NCBI GenBank assembly: GCA_019695115.1
Contig: JAIBAP010000051.1
Span: 1-44,113 of the forward strand
From: Caldilineales bacterium
Lineage (GTDB): Bacteria; Chloroflexota; Anaerolineae; J102
Direction of reading: 5' to 3'
Length of the DNA: 44,113 nucleotides
Below the pieces are notes generated by a model that was given only the letters and a program-made list of their open reading frames with translations, was not told the DNA's origin and ran no database searches. Numbering within the stretch: position 1 is the stretch's first letter; every line of letters begins with the position of its first letter. Below are positions 15,733 through 25,109 of this stretch, in pieces. Made by a program: the position numbers and the translations under genes.

Positions 15733-18700
15733 ACGGTCCGAAATACCAAACGCCGTTCGTGGTCCCGGCCAACAGGGTGTGGCAGCTGCCGCCGTCCAGC
15801 CAGAGCGATTTGATGTTGCGGCTGCCCAAATCCTCGTCGAAGGCCGACCAGTTGGCGCCGCCATCGACGCTACGGTAGACGCCGCCGCCATCGTCGCGGC
15901 CGGCGTAGATGACTTGGGGGTTGAAGGGGTCGATGGCCAGCGCCCGCGCTTCGACATTACCGAGACCATTGTTTGTTGATTGCCAGGTCGCGCCGCCATC
16001 GGCAGACCTGTAAATGCCCCTGGTTGCGGTACCGGCATACACCACATTGGCATCAACATGCGCCACAGCCAGTGCCCGAATCGTCTCGGTCGGCAGACCG
16101 CCGCCTCCCCACCAATTGACACCACCATCCATGGTATAGTAAGCGCCGCTGGTTGTTCCCAGCACCAGCCGATCGGCATTACCGGCGGCAACTGCAAGCG
16201 AGCGCGTGTAGAGATTACTCAAACCATTGTTGCGCGCCTGCCAGTAGGCGCCACCATCATTTGTTTCGAAGACGCCTTTTTCGCCGCTGGCGGCGAAGAC
16301 CACATCGCAACTGAATGAGGAAGCGGCGAGATCGTAAACATATCGATCAAGTGCGCCACCACTTCGTAATTGCCAGGTAGTGCCAGCGTCGGTCGAACGA
16401 TAAACACCTTCGCCCCACCGAGTCATGTACACCACCGATGGATTCGCAGGGCACGTTACTACTGCCGGCACCAGGTTGTCGGTAGGGATTGCAGGGTCGT
16501 CAAAGCCCAGATCGGATCCAAACGGAGCGTCGAGGCCGACTGGCAACAAATACCAACTCCTTCCAGTGTCCCATGAGCGATAGATGCCCTGATCGGTGCC
16601 AGCGAACACCGTGCCACAGGCGTTGTTGGCAGAGGCGAGGTCGAAGACGGTGCGGTTGGTCAAGCCAACCGTTGAATGCCAGTTCGCCGGTCGTACATAG
16701 GTATTGTTCGCAGCCGGCAAGAAGCTCAGGGCCAGGACCTGCAGTTCGATGTCAATGGCTTTTGCACCAGCGCTGATAGATTCCATCGTGATCCTGCCAA
16801 CATAGAGGTCTACTGGTTGGCCGCGTGGAATGGCGATCCTTAGCGTGACAGTGCGGCTCCCCCCGGCAGCCAGATCGAATTGTGCAGGCGTCACCTGGGC
16901 TGTAGCAGCCGGCAGACGATGACCCCGCGAGCCAATCAGATCAGACGCGAACAGAGTCAGATTGCGTATGCCCCTCTGCCCTCCCGTTTCGCGCACCGTA
17001 AATGAACGCTCTACAGTCACCCAATCGCGATTCCAGAACGCCAGGCTGGCGGGATCGACGGCCATCACGGGAAGTACTTCCGGCTCTGAAGCAAAGATCG
17101 TCAGCGTTCCCTCGATGGCTGCCACATTGAGAAAACTGCCCTGGACTTCATTTGCTTCGATTACACCGCTGAGGCGCTCTGAACTGACGATGGCATCTCC
17201 TTGTTGACCAAGAATATCAACCTCATAGTTGCCCCCATCATCCCGGCCGACAAAGTGCACTGTGTAGTTTCCTGCCACCGGGCGATCCACAACGATCGTC
17301 TGTGGCTCGGTCGCAACGAAGCTCGATCCAGGTATCTGCACATCGATGGCGCCGGTTTGATAGTTCTTGCCGGTGTGCCGCCCTTGCGCATCATAAAGGT
17401 GCAGATCGGCGGGTGAGTGCAAGATGATGGACATCGAGAGGGGGATATTGGGCGCCAGGGTGCGGGTCTCCAGAGCTAAAATCGCATAGGCCGTGACCAG
17501 ATGCCTGTCTGACTCCCACTCCTCGCCATTGCTGTTTTGCCAATACCCGTCGGCATGTGGTTGATGCCCGCCCGTTGTCAATTCAGTCAGCAGCTCCTGG
17601 AACCAATCATGGTTGACGCCGCCAATGGTCAGATTCGTCTTGCGGGCCATCGCCAATGACTTCGCTAACGTCACGTAGTAGTAGTACAAGGCAGCCGATC
17701 CGCGCCCGGGATTCTGAGAAACAGACCAATTGGCCCCTGTCTGCACCCAATTCAAGGCATTCTGAAGCTGCAAGTTGGTGTCTGGGTTGCGGCCGGCAAG
17801 CAGGTTCGTCCAAATGCCGGCATGACTCATGCTGCCAAGAGATCTATTGAAATAACCTTGGCGATAGTCGAACCCGCCATCCGCTCGCTGCACCTTATCT
17901 GCATAGCTCAGGACTCGACCGGTCCATGCCGATGCATCATCGGCAGGTGGTTTTTCGAGTCCAAGATAGCTGTAGGCCGCATCAAGCGCCATCACTGCCC
18001 ATTGAGTATTGGAGAGATCTGACCAGTTTTCACGAGGATAGCCCCAGCCGCCATAGTTAGGGTTATCGGGCGCATAGCCTGTGGCCTCGGTCGACTGCGC
18101 GCGCAGCAGGTAGTCCTTGGCTTGTCTGATCTGATCAGTATAGCGACGAGGATCATTGGTATGGTCTGCTGCTGCCAGGACGAGGATGACCAGTGCGCTG
18201 TCGTACGTGAAAAGCCCGCCACTTTCTCCGAAACTTCCATCAGCCCTTCGTTGCGAAAGCAAATAGCGAATCGCTTCCTGGATATCCGGCGTGCCATCAA
18301 CATCGGTATCTGTGGCATCGTGTTCGTCGAAACCGTAGTTCAGGAAGGCAAGTGCTACCAGCGCCGTAATGCCGGTGCTGCCCGCCGACTCGCCCCAACT
18401 ACCGTCGCTGCGTTGATGAGTGCGGAGATATTGCAGGCCGTTGTCGATGGCAAACGGCGTCAGCCGCGCTGCATCGAAAACGACGTCACCGGCCTCGGCG
18501 GATACATCAGTGAGCATTACCAACACAGTCATGTCAGAACGAAACTCAAACCATCGATCCTGAGTGTCATCGCGCACGAGCGTCACCCAGTTGTTGTGTC
18601 GGTCTTGTTGATTCAGTGTGGCTGAAACCGGCACAAGCGCCCCACTTTCGTCATGTTGCATGACCGTATAGTGAGCGGCAGCGGTCCACTGCTTGCCGTC

Positions 18701-20227
18701 CGGTGGATCAGGAATGTAGACCTGCACGCTATAGCGCCCTCGTTGGGGGATGCGAAGCGCCCAAACTCCCCAACTCTCTTTCTGTCCCCTGGTAGTAGTT
18801 GTCCACCAGGCATGACCCTGATAACCGGCGTTCAAGTCATGCCACTCGGCCGTCCGCCGATCAACGTTGCCGAAGTTCTCAAAGGCAGGATCACGGTCGT
18901 CAGTGAGCGTGGTTGCCTCCCAAAGCCAATGGCTGGCTTCCCCGCGATCGTCATTGCTCCAGGGATCGTCGTCATTGCCCCACCAGCCAAACGGGTCTAC
19001 TTCGATGCCGTTGCGAAGCACACCAAAGTGCAGATGATAGGCAGTACCTGAGCAACCACTGCCACTACAGCCACTTATCCCAACTTCTTCCCCAGCCTGA
19101 ATCGGCTGATCGGGTTGCCATGAATGTGGTGGGTTTCTTGGATCATTACCTATCGAGCCGAGATGTCCGTAAATCGTCTCGTATCCACCACTGTGCCGAA
19201 TAGCCACCAGATTGCCCAGGCCATCCCCATGGTAGTCCTCCGGGCACCCTGGTACACCCTCCCTACAGACCGCCGCAATAGTGCCACTTGCGGTAGCCTG
19301 GATTGCCTCAGTGCGGGTGTTATAATCCAAGCCATCGTGACCACCATAGCAGCTTACACCCCGAGTACAGTCCGTTAGCATGCCAAATGGATCATCACCT
19401 GTAAACAATCTGATATGATCCTGATTTCCATAAGTGGGGTACTCATGATCGAAAAATGAATTGACTGCGCCATGGAGCGGTGTCAACTGATATTGTTGAG
19501 CAAAAGGTTTACGCATAAAAGGCGTCACCTCATCCTGATCGATCTCCAACGCCAAACGCGGATCGACGCCAAAAAGATCAACATACACCCGAATGAATTC
19601 TGTTTCCATACTCATCTGCGCTTTGATGCCGGTCGGGCTCATGTTGGACAGGCTGGTCAGTACGTCATGAACGGCGAGTGAAGCCGCGCTTGCCACACCA
19701 TCACTCGGCAGCGTGGTAACATAACCGAGATAGGCCTCCCCAAGACCGTCTGACAACCATCGCAACTGTTCACCTAGCCCATCCGCCATTTCAACCGGTA
19801 GACCAAAGGCGCCATCGTACTGTATGGACTGAGCATTGATATCTGTTACCAACCCGGTAGATAACTCCAACAACGCCAACAGCACTTTTGGATCGACCGA
19901 ATAGCCAATTCCCAGGCTGGCATTGCCTAGAATCCTTGCAGCTGTATAGGTTTCACCTTGCACCTCGACGTCATAATCCGCCAGATTGCTTGGAATGCTT
20001 TCCAATACCTGCTGCAACTCCTGCTGAGAAAGACCTTCAGCATCGACGAAACGAGTCTTGTTAATGAAGTAGGGCAAGTCCCGGATCGAACTCCCCTTTG
20101 ATACGACGGGCATAGTTGTCTGGATCGATTCAGCATTGGTCACTGACACAGACCCGAGTAGTATGTTAAGCAAAAGCGCTGCTGCGATCGCAGAGGCGGG
20201 AAGGTTCATTCGGCCAGACGCTTTCAT
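15731..20227 (-). CDS. Giant secreted M23 metallopeptidase with cyclase-like repeats and Asp-box propeller
   Basis: 1498 residues from the ATG at 20227, chosen because it starts a signal peptide directly and clears the upstream PP2C gene. An open frame up to 20407 would overlap that gene. After the signal peptide (hydrophobic about 10-30) comes a helical region. The M23/LytM domain (about 285-415) has HDGLD (HxxxD, His at about 297) and HLHF (about 398), the full zinc and catalytic set. A beta-sandwich-like segment follows. Terpene-cyclase/prenyltransferase-like alpha-alpha repeats come next (about 593-870; QRSDGSWGES, RADGSFGES, QRADGGFDY). The C-terminus (about 1176-1498) has six Asp-box repeats of the YRSxDxGxxW type, predicting a propeller. 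Probable role: an exported cell-wall peptidoglycan peptidase with substrate-binding modules. No membrane anchor is seen at the end. Confidence 0.92.
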   Translation of the reverse strand: MKASGRMNLPASAIAAALLLNILLGSVSVTNAESIQTTMPVVSKGSSIRDLPYFINKTRFVDAEGLSQQELQQVLESIPSNLADYDVEVQGETYTAARILGNASLGIGYSVDPKVLLALLELSTGLVTDINAQSIQYDGAFGLPVEMADGLGEQLRWLSDGLGEAYLGYVTTLPSDGVASAASLAVHDVLTSLSNMSPTGIKAQMSMETEFIRVYVDLFGVDPRLALEIDQDEVTPFMRKPFAQQYQLTPLHGAVNSFFDHEYPTYGNQDHIRLFTGDDPFGMLTDCTRGVSCYGGHDGLDYNTRTEAIQATASGTIAAVCREGVPGCPEDYHGDGLGNLVAIRHSGGYETIYGHLGSIGNDPRNPPHSWQPDQPIQAGEEVGISGCSGSGCSGTAYHLHFGVLRNGIEVDPFGWWGNDDDPWSNDDRGEASHWLWEATTLTDDRDPAFENFGNVDRRTAEWHDLNAGYQGHAWWTTTTRGQKESWGVWALRIPQRGRYSVQVYIPDPPDGKQWTAAAHYTVMQHDESGALVPVSATLNQQDRHNNWVTLVRDDTQDRWFEFRSDMTVLVMLTDVSAEAGDVVFDAARLTPFAIDNGLQYLRTHQRSDGSWGESAGSTGITALVALAFLNYGFDEHDATDTDVDGTPDIQEAIRYLLSQRRADGSFGESGGLFTYDSALVILVLAAADHTNDPRRYTDQIRQAKDYLLRAQSTEATGYAPDNPNYGGWGYPRENWSDLSNTQWAVMALDAAYSYLGLEKPPADDASAWTGRVLSYADKVQRADGGFDYRQGYFNRSLGSMSHAGIWTNLLAGRNPDTNLQLQNALNWVQTGANWSVSQNPGRGSAALYYYYVTLAKSLAMARKTNLTIGGVNHDWFQELLTELTTGGHQPHADGYWQNSNGEEWESDRHLVTAYAILALETRTLAPNIPLSMSIILHSPADLHLYDAQGRHTGKNYQTGAIDVQIPGSSFVATEPQTIVVDRPVAGNYTVHFVGRDDGGNYEVDILGQQGDAIVSSERLSGVIEANEVQGSFLNVAAIEGTLTIFASEPEVLPVMAVDPASLAFWNRDWVTVERSFTVRETGGQRGIRNLTLFASDLIGSRGHRLPAATAQVTPAQFDLAAGGSRTVTLRIAIPRGQPVDLYVGRITMESISAGAKAIDIELQVLALSFLPAANNTYVRPANWHSTVGLTNRTVFDLASANNACGTVFAGTDQGIYRSWDTGRSWYLLPVGLDAPFGSDLGFDDPAIPTDNLVPAVVTCPANPSVVYMTRWGEGVYRSTDAGTTWQLRSGGALDRYVYDLAASSFSCDVVFAASGEKGVFETNDGGAYWQARNNGLSNLYTRSLAVAAGNADRLVLGTTSGAYYTMDGGVNWWGGGGLPTETIRALAVAHVDANVVYAGTATRGIYRSADGGATWQSTNNGLGNVEARALAIDPFNPQVIYAGRDDGGGVYRSVDGGANWSAFDEDLGSRNIKSLWLDGGSCHTLLAGTTNGVWYFGP

Positions 20228-20282
20228 AGTCGATATCCCTGCAAGAAATGCAATAGCGAGGTTGAACTGGACGGGATCGGCT

Positions 20283-21716
20283 CTAACCCTCGAATGTAGG
20301 AGTCGCCTGTGGCGTCGGCGGCTCATTCCCCTCCGACTTCCATACAAATTCCCGCCCTGCACTCTCCCCGCCCACCCGCGTCCCCACCGGCAGCCCATCC
20401 CGGACAACCGGCTGCCGCCACACCGCCACCCGCCAACTCAGCCGCCGGTCGCCGCCCAGGTTATCGTAGACATGGACCGGCACCATGACCTCGGTCGCCG
20501 TGCTCACCTGCGAGTCGTGCCAGATGGCGCCTTCGTGCGGGAAATCGATGGTGACAACGTAGACTTCGTCGGCAGCCAGGGCGCCAACCGAACGCCACTG
20601 TAGGCGAATGGGCGTCTCGCGACCGCGAAACTCAGCGTTGTCTTCAGGGTCGGTGAGAATGGGCGCCGGATAGATGATTGACGGTGAAACCGTAGCTGCT
20701 GGCGGCAATGCCGCGGTGGAAGCGCCTCTGGGGGCGCTCGCGCTGGCGCCGGGCTGGGCAGGGGCAAGGGTGGAGGTGGGAGCGATGGCGTCCTGTGCTG
20801 TCGCTGGCGCCGGCGTCCCCGATCCAGCCGCAGCCGTCACCTGGGCAGAATGCGCCGTCCCGGTCTTCGCCACCGGCGAAGAAGAGCCGCCGCCTTCGGG
20901 CAGAAGCCAGACCAACAACAGACTCAGCAACAACACGACCCCGCCAGCCACGGCCAGGACGATGGGAACCGGCCACACCCGCTTTGCTCCTGCCTGCACC
21001 ACGATCACAGTCACGTCATCCGTCCCATGGCGCTGCCCGGGCAGGGCAGCCAGATGCTCGGCCGCCTGGGCCTGACCCAGTTGACTCGCCAAATCGGTTT
21101 CGGTGGCGATGTCGGTGAGGCCGTCACTGCAAAGCAGGAGGACATCTCCCGCCTGCACCGTCTCGGCCCGATGCTCGACCTGTTCGGCAGGCAGGCTGCT
21201 GTGCATCCCCAGAGCGCGCGTCAGTTGGCCGCGCTTGGGGTCCTGCGCAACCTGCTCCGATTTCAGTTTACCCGCCCGCACCTGCTCCGCCCCCCAGGTG
21301 TGGTCGTGCGTCAACCGCCGCAGCTGCCCATCGCGCAGCAAATAGGCCCGGCTGTCGCCCACATGGGCCACGTGCAGGCTGTTTTGGCGCATCACCGCCG
21401 CTGTCAGCGTGCTGCCGGCGCTTCCTGGGTGGCCGACAGCCTTGACGACCGCTTCATTGGCCTGCTGCACGGCCTTCACCAGGGCCATGCCGGTGTCGGC
21501 CTCATGGCTGTCATAGTAGAAGCGGGTCAGGCTCTGCACTGCCGTCTGACTGGCAGAGCTGCCAGCCTGGTCTTTGCCATAACCATCGGCAAGAACGAAA
21601 AGTTGGCCTCGTCCCTCGATCCGTTCGACCGGAACCCCCTGACCAAAACCAGCGGCGTCCTGGTTGACAGTGTGACGAGAACCGATATGGGTGGCGTAAC
21701 TGACTTGGGTTTTCAT
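20283..21716 (-). CDS. PP2C-type phosphatase with membrane helix and beta-sandwich ectodomain
   Basis: 477 residues. The N-terminal PP2C domain (about 1-235) has NQD (Asp20), LADGYGKDQAG (Asp44), GDSRAYLLR, CSDGLTD and GTDDVTVIVV. Two usual positions differ. The Glu of the NED motif is Gln, and the DGMGGH loop reads DGYGKD, so metal binding may be altered compared with the other four phosphatases here. A membrane helix lies at about 243-270, followed by a Pro/Ala stalk and a FN3/Ig-like domain at about 342-475 (PAPILTDPEDNAEF...WRVAVW). The ATG at 21716 is 36 bases after the FHA-protease stop. Its likely role is removing phosphate from Ser/Thr targets of the local kinases; activity is less certain because of the substitutions. 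Confidence 0.93.
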   Translation of the reverse strand: MKTQVSYATHIGSRHTVNQDAAGFGQGVPVERIEGRGQLFVLADGYGKDQAGSSASQTAVQSLTRFYYDSHEADTGMALVKAVQQANEAVVKAVGHPGSAGSTLTAAVMRQNSLHVAHVGDSRAYLLRDGQLRRLTHDHTWGAEQVRAGKLKSEQVAQDPKRGQLTRALGMHSSLPAEQVEHRAETVQAGDVLLLCSDGLTDIATETDLASQLGQAQAAEHLAALPGQRHGTDDVTVIVVQAGAKRVWPVPIVLAVAGGVVLLLSLLLVWLLPEGGGSSSPVAKTGTAHSAQVTAAAGSGTPAPATAQDAIAPTSTLAPAQPGASASAPRGASTAALPPAATVSPSIIYPAPILTDPEDNAEFRGRETPIRLQWRSVGALAADEVYVVTIDFPHEGAIWHDSQVSTATEVMVPVHVYDNLGGDRRLSWRVAVWRQPVVRDGLPVGTRVGGESAGREFVWKSEGNEPPTPQATPTFEG

Positions 21717-21752
21717 GGCGCTTCTCTCGCCAGCGATGCGGGTCTGGGCAGG

Positions 21753-22823
21753 TCAGGGAATATTGCTCAGCAGCGGTCTCGCCAGATTCACCGGCCGCAG
21801 CACCCCAATCCGCCCGGAGGTCTCGTCTTCGGTGCTGACCAGGGTCGGGATGCCGATCAGACCGCCGGCGCGGTCGATGGCCGTGCCGCCCGAATTGCCG
21901 GGGCTGATCTCGGCGTCGGTCTTGATCCAACCGCGTGTGAAACGACCGTCGCTGTGGAACCCGGCCACCGTGCCTTTGCTGAGGGTGAGCGTCTCGCCGC
22001 CCACGCCTGGGAAGCCGAGGATGTCGATCTCGTCACCCAGGCGCACCTGGTCGGAATCACCAAGCGGCAGGGCCACCAGATGGAGGGCGGAGGTCAAGGG
22101 ATTGCCGGCGGCGTCGGCCACCACCTGCAGCAGAGCCAGATCCAGTTCCTCATCGACATCCACCACATCGGCCAGATACGCGATCTGAGGTGGATCCACC
22201 TGTGAAGAGGTGTTGACGCCGATTTCCAGCGTCGTCTCCTCGCCGACCACATGGGCGTTGGTGAGGATGTAGCCGCGCCCGTCGACAATGCTGCCTGAGC
22301 CTTCTCCCAGAAGGCCGACAACCAGCACCGTTGCCAATCGCGCCCGCTCCAGGGGCGTGAGGGCCGCGGAGGGAACAGGCGACGGGCCGTTCTCGGTGGC
22401 CAGCCGGGTCGGGGTCGCGGGCCGGGCAGGGCGCGCCGGCTGCCGGACGAGCAGCGTCAGGATGACAAACAGGATCACCCCGGCCACAAGGCCGGCAAGA
22501 GCGACCGGCCGCACGTTTCTGAGCGCGGCAGGCTGGCCGCCGGCGGCCATCATGACCCCCAGCCTGCTGTTTCCCATCTGCAGGATGTCGCCCGGATGCA
22601 GGCTCTCGACCCCGCTAATGCGCCGGCCGTTGAGGAAGGTGCCGTTGGTGCTGCCCAGGTCGCGTACCAGGCCCTGCCCTGCCTGGCTCCACACCTGGGC
22701 ATGATGCCCTGACACCTGTGCATCTGGCAGGACGATGTCGTTATCCGGCGCCCGGCCTATCCGCAGCCCTCTTTCCGGCGCCTCATAGCGGCGGTTGCCG
22801 ACCTGCAGGGCGACTTGGCTCAT
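21753..22823 (-). CDS. FHA-TM-trypsin-like serine protease
   Basis: 356 residues. The N-terminal FHA domain (about 1-95) has IGRAPDND, SGHH (the usual SRxH with Gly at the second place) and STNGTFLNGRR. One membrane helix is at about 101-126. The C-terminal chymotrypsin-fold domain (about 150-350) keeps the triad: His191 in NAHVVG, Asp228 in LDLALL and Ser311 in SPGNSGGTA. It resembles HtrA/DegP proteases without a PDZ domain. Predicted topology puts the reader inside and the protease outside, so phosphorylation inside the cell could tether or gate proteolysis outside (inference). It lies between a kinase 12 bases upstream and a PP2C 36 bases downstream, making a compact kinase/reader-protease/phosphatase trio. 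Confidence 0.95.
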   Translation of the reverse strand: MSQVALQVGNRRYEAPERGLRIGRAPDNDIVLPDAQVSGHHAQVWSQAGQGLVRDLGSTNGTFLNGRRISGVESLHPGDILQMGNSRLGVMMAAGGQPAALRNVRPVALAGLVAGVILFVILTLLVRQPARPARPATPTRLATENGPSPVPSAALTPLERARLATVLVVGLLGEGSGSIVDGRGYILTNAHVVGEETTLEIGVNTSSQVDPPQIAYLADVVDVDEELDLALLQVVADAAGNPLTSALHLVALPLGDSDQVRLGDEIDILGFPGVGGETLTLSKGTVAGFHSDGRFTRGWIKTDAEISPGNSGGTAIDRAGGLIGIPTLVSTEDETSGRIGVLRPVNLARPLLSNIP

Positions 22824-22835
22824 GTCTTCTAGCTA

Positions 22836-24365
22836 TCACCCGCCGGCAGGACAGCCGCTTGGGATGTCCAAAGGATAGAGAAGCTCTTCACTGCGGGCGT
22901 TGTACCAGATGGGTGAGAGAAAGGCGCTGCCGGCGGTGATATCGACAGTGATGCGACCGCTGCCATTGGGGGTATTGTCGACAAGGACATGGCGGCCAGG
23001 CCGCAGGTCGATCACAAGACGCCCTGGGGTGTCACCCTGCTTGGCCGCTATGTCCCACGTCTGACCTGTGGTGGTATGGTCGATGTGCAACGGCTCGCCG
23101 ATGTGGTTCTCGATCATCAGCAAACCCATGCCGGGTTTGGGTTTGTGCAGATACGGTGGGCAAGGGGTAAGCGGAGGTGGGGGCGGGGTAGGTGTTGCCG
23201 GGCGCGGCGTGGGGCTGAGTGGTCGAGTGGCAAGAGCGACAGGCTTGGGCACGGGCGTCGCGGTCGCAGACTCGATCGTGGCAGCTGTGGCAGTGGGAAG
23301 GACGGGGGCAATGGTGCTGGTCTTCGAGAGCTGCCTGGTGGGGGAGGCCGTGACCTCGGCTACGACGACGAACGTCGAGGTGGCCGGTTGCTGCCTTGTG
23401 GTTGGTTGCGGCAGAGGGCGCATGTAATACCAAATGAGCGCGGCAAGCATGACCAGGCTGGCTGCCAGAGCCAGCAGAAGAAGCGTTCGCTTCGGCTCTG
23501 ACGGGGGAACGACGGGCCGCGGGGTGGGTGTGGCGAGCGCGCGTTTGTTGGCCAGCTGCCGTAGCTCAGCCGCCATCTGCCCGGCCCGCTGGTAGCGCCG
23601 CCGCGGGTCCTTGGCCAGCGCCTTCGTCAGGATTTTCTCCACATCCTTCGGCAGGGAGGGGTTGAGCAAGGTCGCGGCTGGCGGCGTCTCGTGCATCACC
23701 TGGTAGAGGACGGCGGTCGGCTCCTCGGCATCGAACGGCGGCCGGCCACAGAGCATCTCGTACAGGATCACGCCCAAAGCCCAGATGTCGGTGGCAGGCG
23801 TGATCGGCGCCACCCGCGGACTGGCCTGTTCGGGCGCCATATATTGCGGCGTGCCCAGGATCTGCCCGAAGCCGGTGAGGGTCGTCTGGTCGATGACGCG
23901 GGCAATGCCGAAATCGGCCACCTTGGCCATGCCATCCTGACCGAAGAGGATGTTACGCGGCTTGAGGTCGCGATGAACGAGGGCCGGGTGGACGAAATCG
24001 AGCGCGGACGCCACCTGTTCGATCACATTCGTTGCCGTGTTCAGGTCGAGCGGCCGTTGTCGCGCCAGCAGGTCGGCCAGGCTGCCGCGTGACATATACT
24101 CCAGGGCGATGTAGTGCCAGCCTTCGACCTGGCCGGCATCATAGGCAGCGATGATGTGCGGGTGTCGTAGCCGCCGCATCTGCTGGCCCTCGCGCTGGAA
24201 GCGGCGCAGCACCTCGGAGCTGTTGGCATGTTTCGGCAACAGCACCTTCAGGGCCACTGCGCGCCCGCGCTGAGTGTCGAAGGCCAGGTAGACGTCGGCA
24301 AAGCCGCCGCCGCCCAATTTGCGGTCGAGGCGGTAGGGGCCGAGGGGGTTGGGGGGGGAGGACAT
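22836..24365 (-). CDS. Membrane Ser/Thr kinase with uncharacterised beta-rich ectodomain
   Basis: 509 residues. The kinase domain is of the second local subfamily (N-terminus [20 protein letters not shown]), with Lys40, alpha-C Glu, HRDLKPRN, DFG and GTPQYMAPE all intact. A membrane helix is at about 292-315, with a Thr/Pro stalk to about 400. The C-terminal domain (about 400-508) is beta-rich, has LLMIENHIGEP and GRHVLVDNTPNG, and matches no family I can name; it may be a small ligand-binding sandwich. The start codon directly follows a G-rich stretch without a ribosome site. It is closely related to the kinase at 28197 and to the relic at 26410 over the first 30 residues. Upstream is the FHA-TM gene, downstream the FHA-protease. 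Confidence 0.94.
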   Translation of the reverse strand: MSSPPNPLGPYRLDRKLGGGGFADVYLAFDTQRGRAVALKVLLPKHANSSEVLRRFQREGQQMRRLRHPHIIAAYDAGQVEGWHYIALEYMSRGSLADLLARQRPLDLNTATNVIEQVASALDFVHPALVHRDLKPRNILFGQDGMAKVADFGIARVIDQTTLTGFGQILGTPQYMAPEQASPRVAPITPATDIWALGVILYEMLCGRPPFDAEEPTAVLYQVMHETPPAATLLNPSLPKDVEKILTKALAKDPRRRYQRAGQMAAELRQLANKRALATPTPRPVVPPSEPKRTLLLLALAASLVMLAALIWYYMRPLPQPTTRQQPATSTFVVVAEVTASPTRQLSKTSTIAPVLPTATAATIESATATPVPKPVALATRPLSPTPRPATPTPPPPPLTPCPPYLHKPKPGMGLLMIENHIGEPLHIDHTTTGQTWDIAAKQGDTPGRLVIDLRPGRHVLVDNTPNGSGRITVDITAGSAFLSPIWYNARSEELLYPLDIPSGCPAGG

Positions 24366-24389
24366 CGAAGCGAGCAGTGAGCCTGCGTG

Positions 24390-25049
24390 CTAAAGACCGG
24401 CCAGGACAGCAAGCACAGCGACAAAGAGGCCGAGGACGAGGAAAACCACATTGAGCCAGAGCATGAAGCCAAGACAACCCTGGCCAGGCAGGCTCTGCCC
24501 GGCGATTTGCTGCATCCGTTTGGCCTCTTTGTAGTAGATGTAGTTGACGATCAGACCGGGCAAGAAAAAGAAGATGTAGAGCACGAACACAATCACGGCC
24601 GAACCGGTGTAGCTTTTCATGCGGGCGGCGGCGCGTTCGGCTTCGGAGACCTGGAGCGGGGCTTCGTTCTGCCGGGGCGAGACCTGGGGCGGGGGCAGGT
24701 CTTGCCGGCGATCGGGCGCATTGGCGGGCATGGGGGCGTAGTCACGGGCGGGATCGAAGAATTGGGTGGGGGCGACGTCTGCCTTGAAGCGCACGGTGAA
24801 GCCGCCAAAGCTGATCTCGTCGTTGTCGACCAGGGTGTGCGCCCCTGACAAGCGTTTGCGATTGACAAAGGTGCCGTTGGTGCTGTCGAGATCGGTGAGG
24901 ACATAGCTGCCGCGCTCGAATGCCAATGCAGCATGACGTGCAGACACCCTCGTATCGGCGATGAGGACGTCGTTGCCGGGCGCTCGCCCGATGGTCAGGT
25001 TATTTCCCGTCAGGGGGTAGTCTCGTTGGTCGTTGTCGATGAAGCGCAT
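24390..25049 (-). CDS. Small FHA protein with two C-terminal membrane helices
   Basis: 219 residues. The FHA domain occupies about 1-95, with IGRAPGND, SARH and STNGTFVNRKR. A polar, Pro-rich linker follows, then two hydrophobic helices at about 153-176 and 190-218, joined by a short basic loop (YYKEAKRMQ). The helix pair looks like a minimal membrane anchor; no outside domain is present, unlike its neighbours. Function is unknown beyond phosphopeptide reading at the inner face of the membrane. It precedes the kinase at 24365 by 24 bases, so the two could be partners. Confidence 0.9.
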   Translation of the reverse strand: MRFIDNDQRDYPLTGNNLTIGRAPGNDVLIADTRVSARHAALAFERGSYVLTDLDSTNGTFVNRKRLSGAHTLVDNDEISFGGFTVRFKADVAPTQFFDPARDYAPMPANAPDRRQDLPPPQVSPRQNEAPLQVSEAERAAARMKSYTGSAVIVFVLYIFFFLPGLIVNYIYYKEAKRMQQIAGQSLPGQGCLGFMLWLNVVFLVLGLFVAVLAVLAGL

Positions 25050-25109
25050 GGGAGTCTCACTGAAAGGAAAGAAAGGAAAGAGAAACGTCAGCCAAGAGCG
25101 AGCACCGCA

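Noticed and set aside
20228-20407. N-terminal extension of the M23 exoprotein by 60 codons
   Set aside because: It overlaps the PP2C stop and puts a basic stretch before the signal peptide; the ATG at 20227 starts the signal peptide cleanly.
20850-22205. Plus-strand open frame (451 codons)
   Set aside because: Antisense to the PP2C and FHA-protease genes, both of which have complete catalytic motifs.
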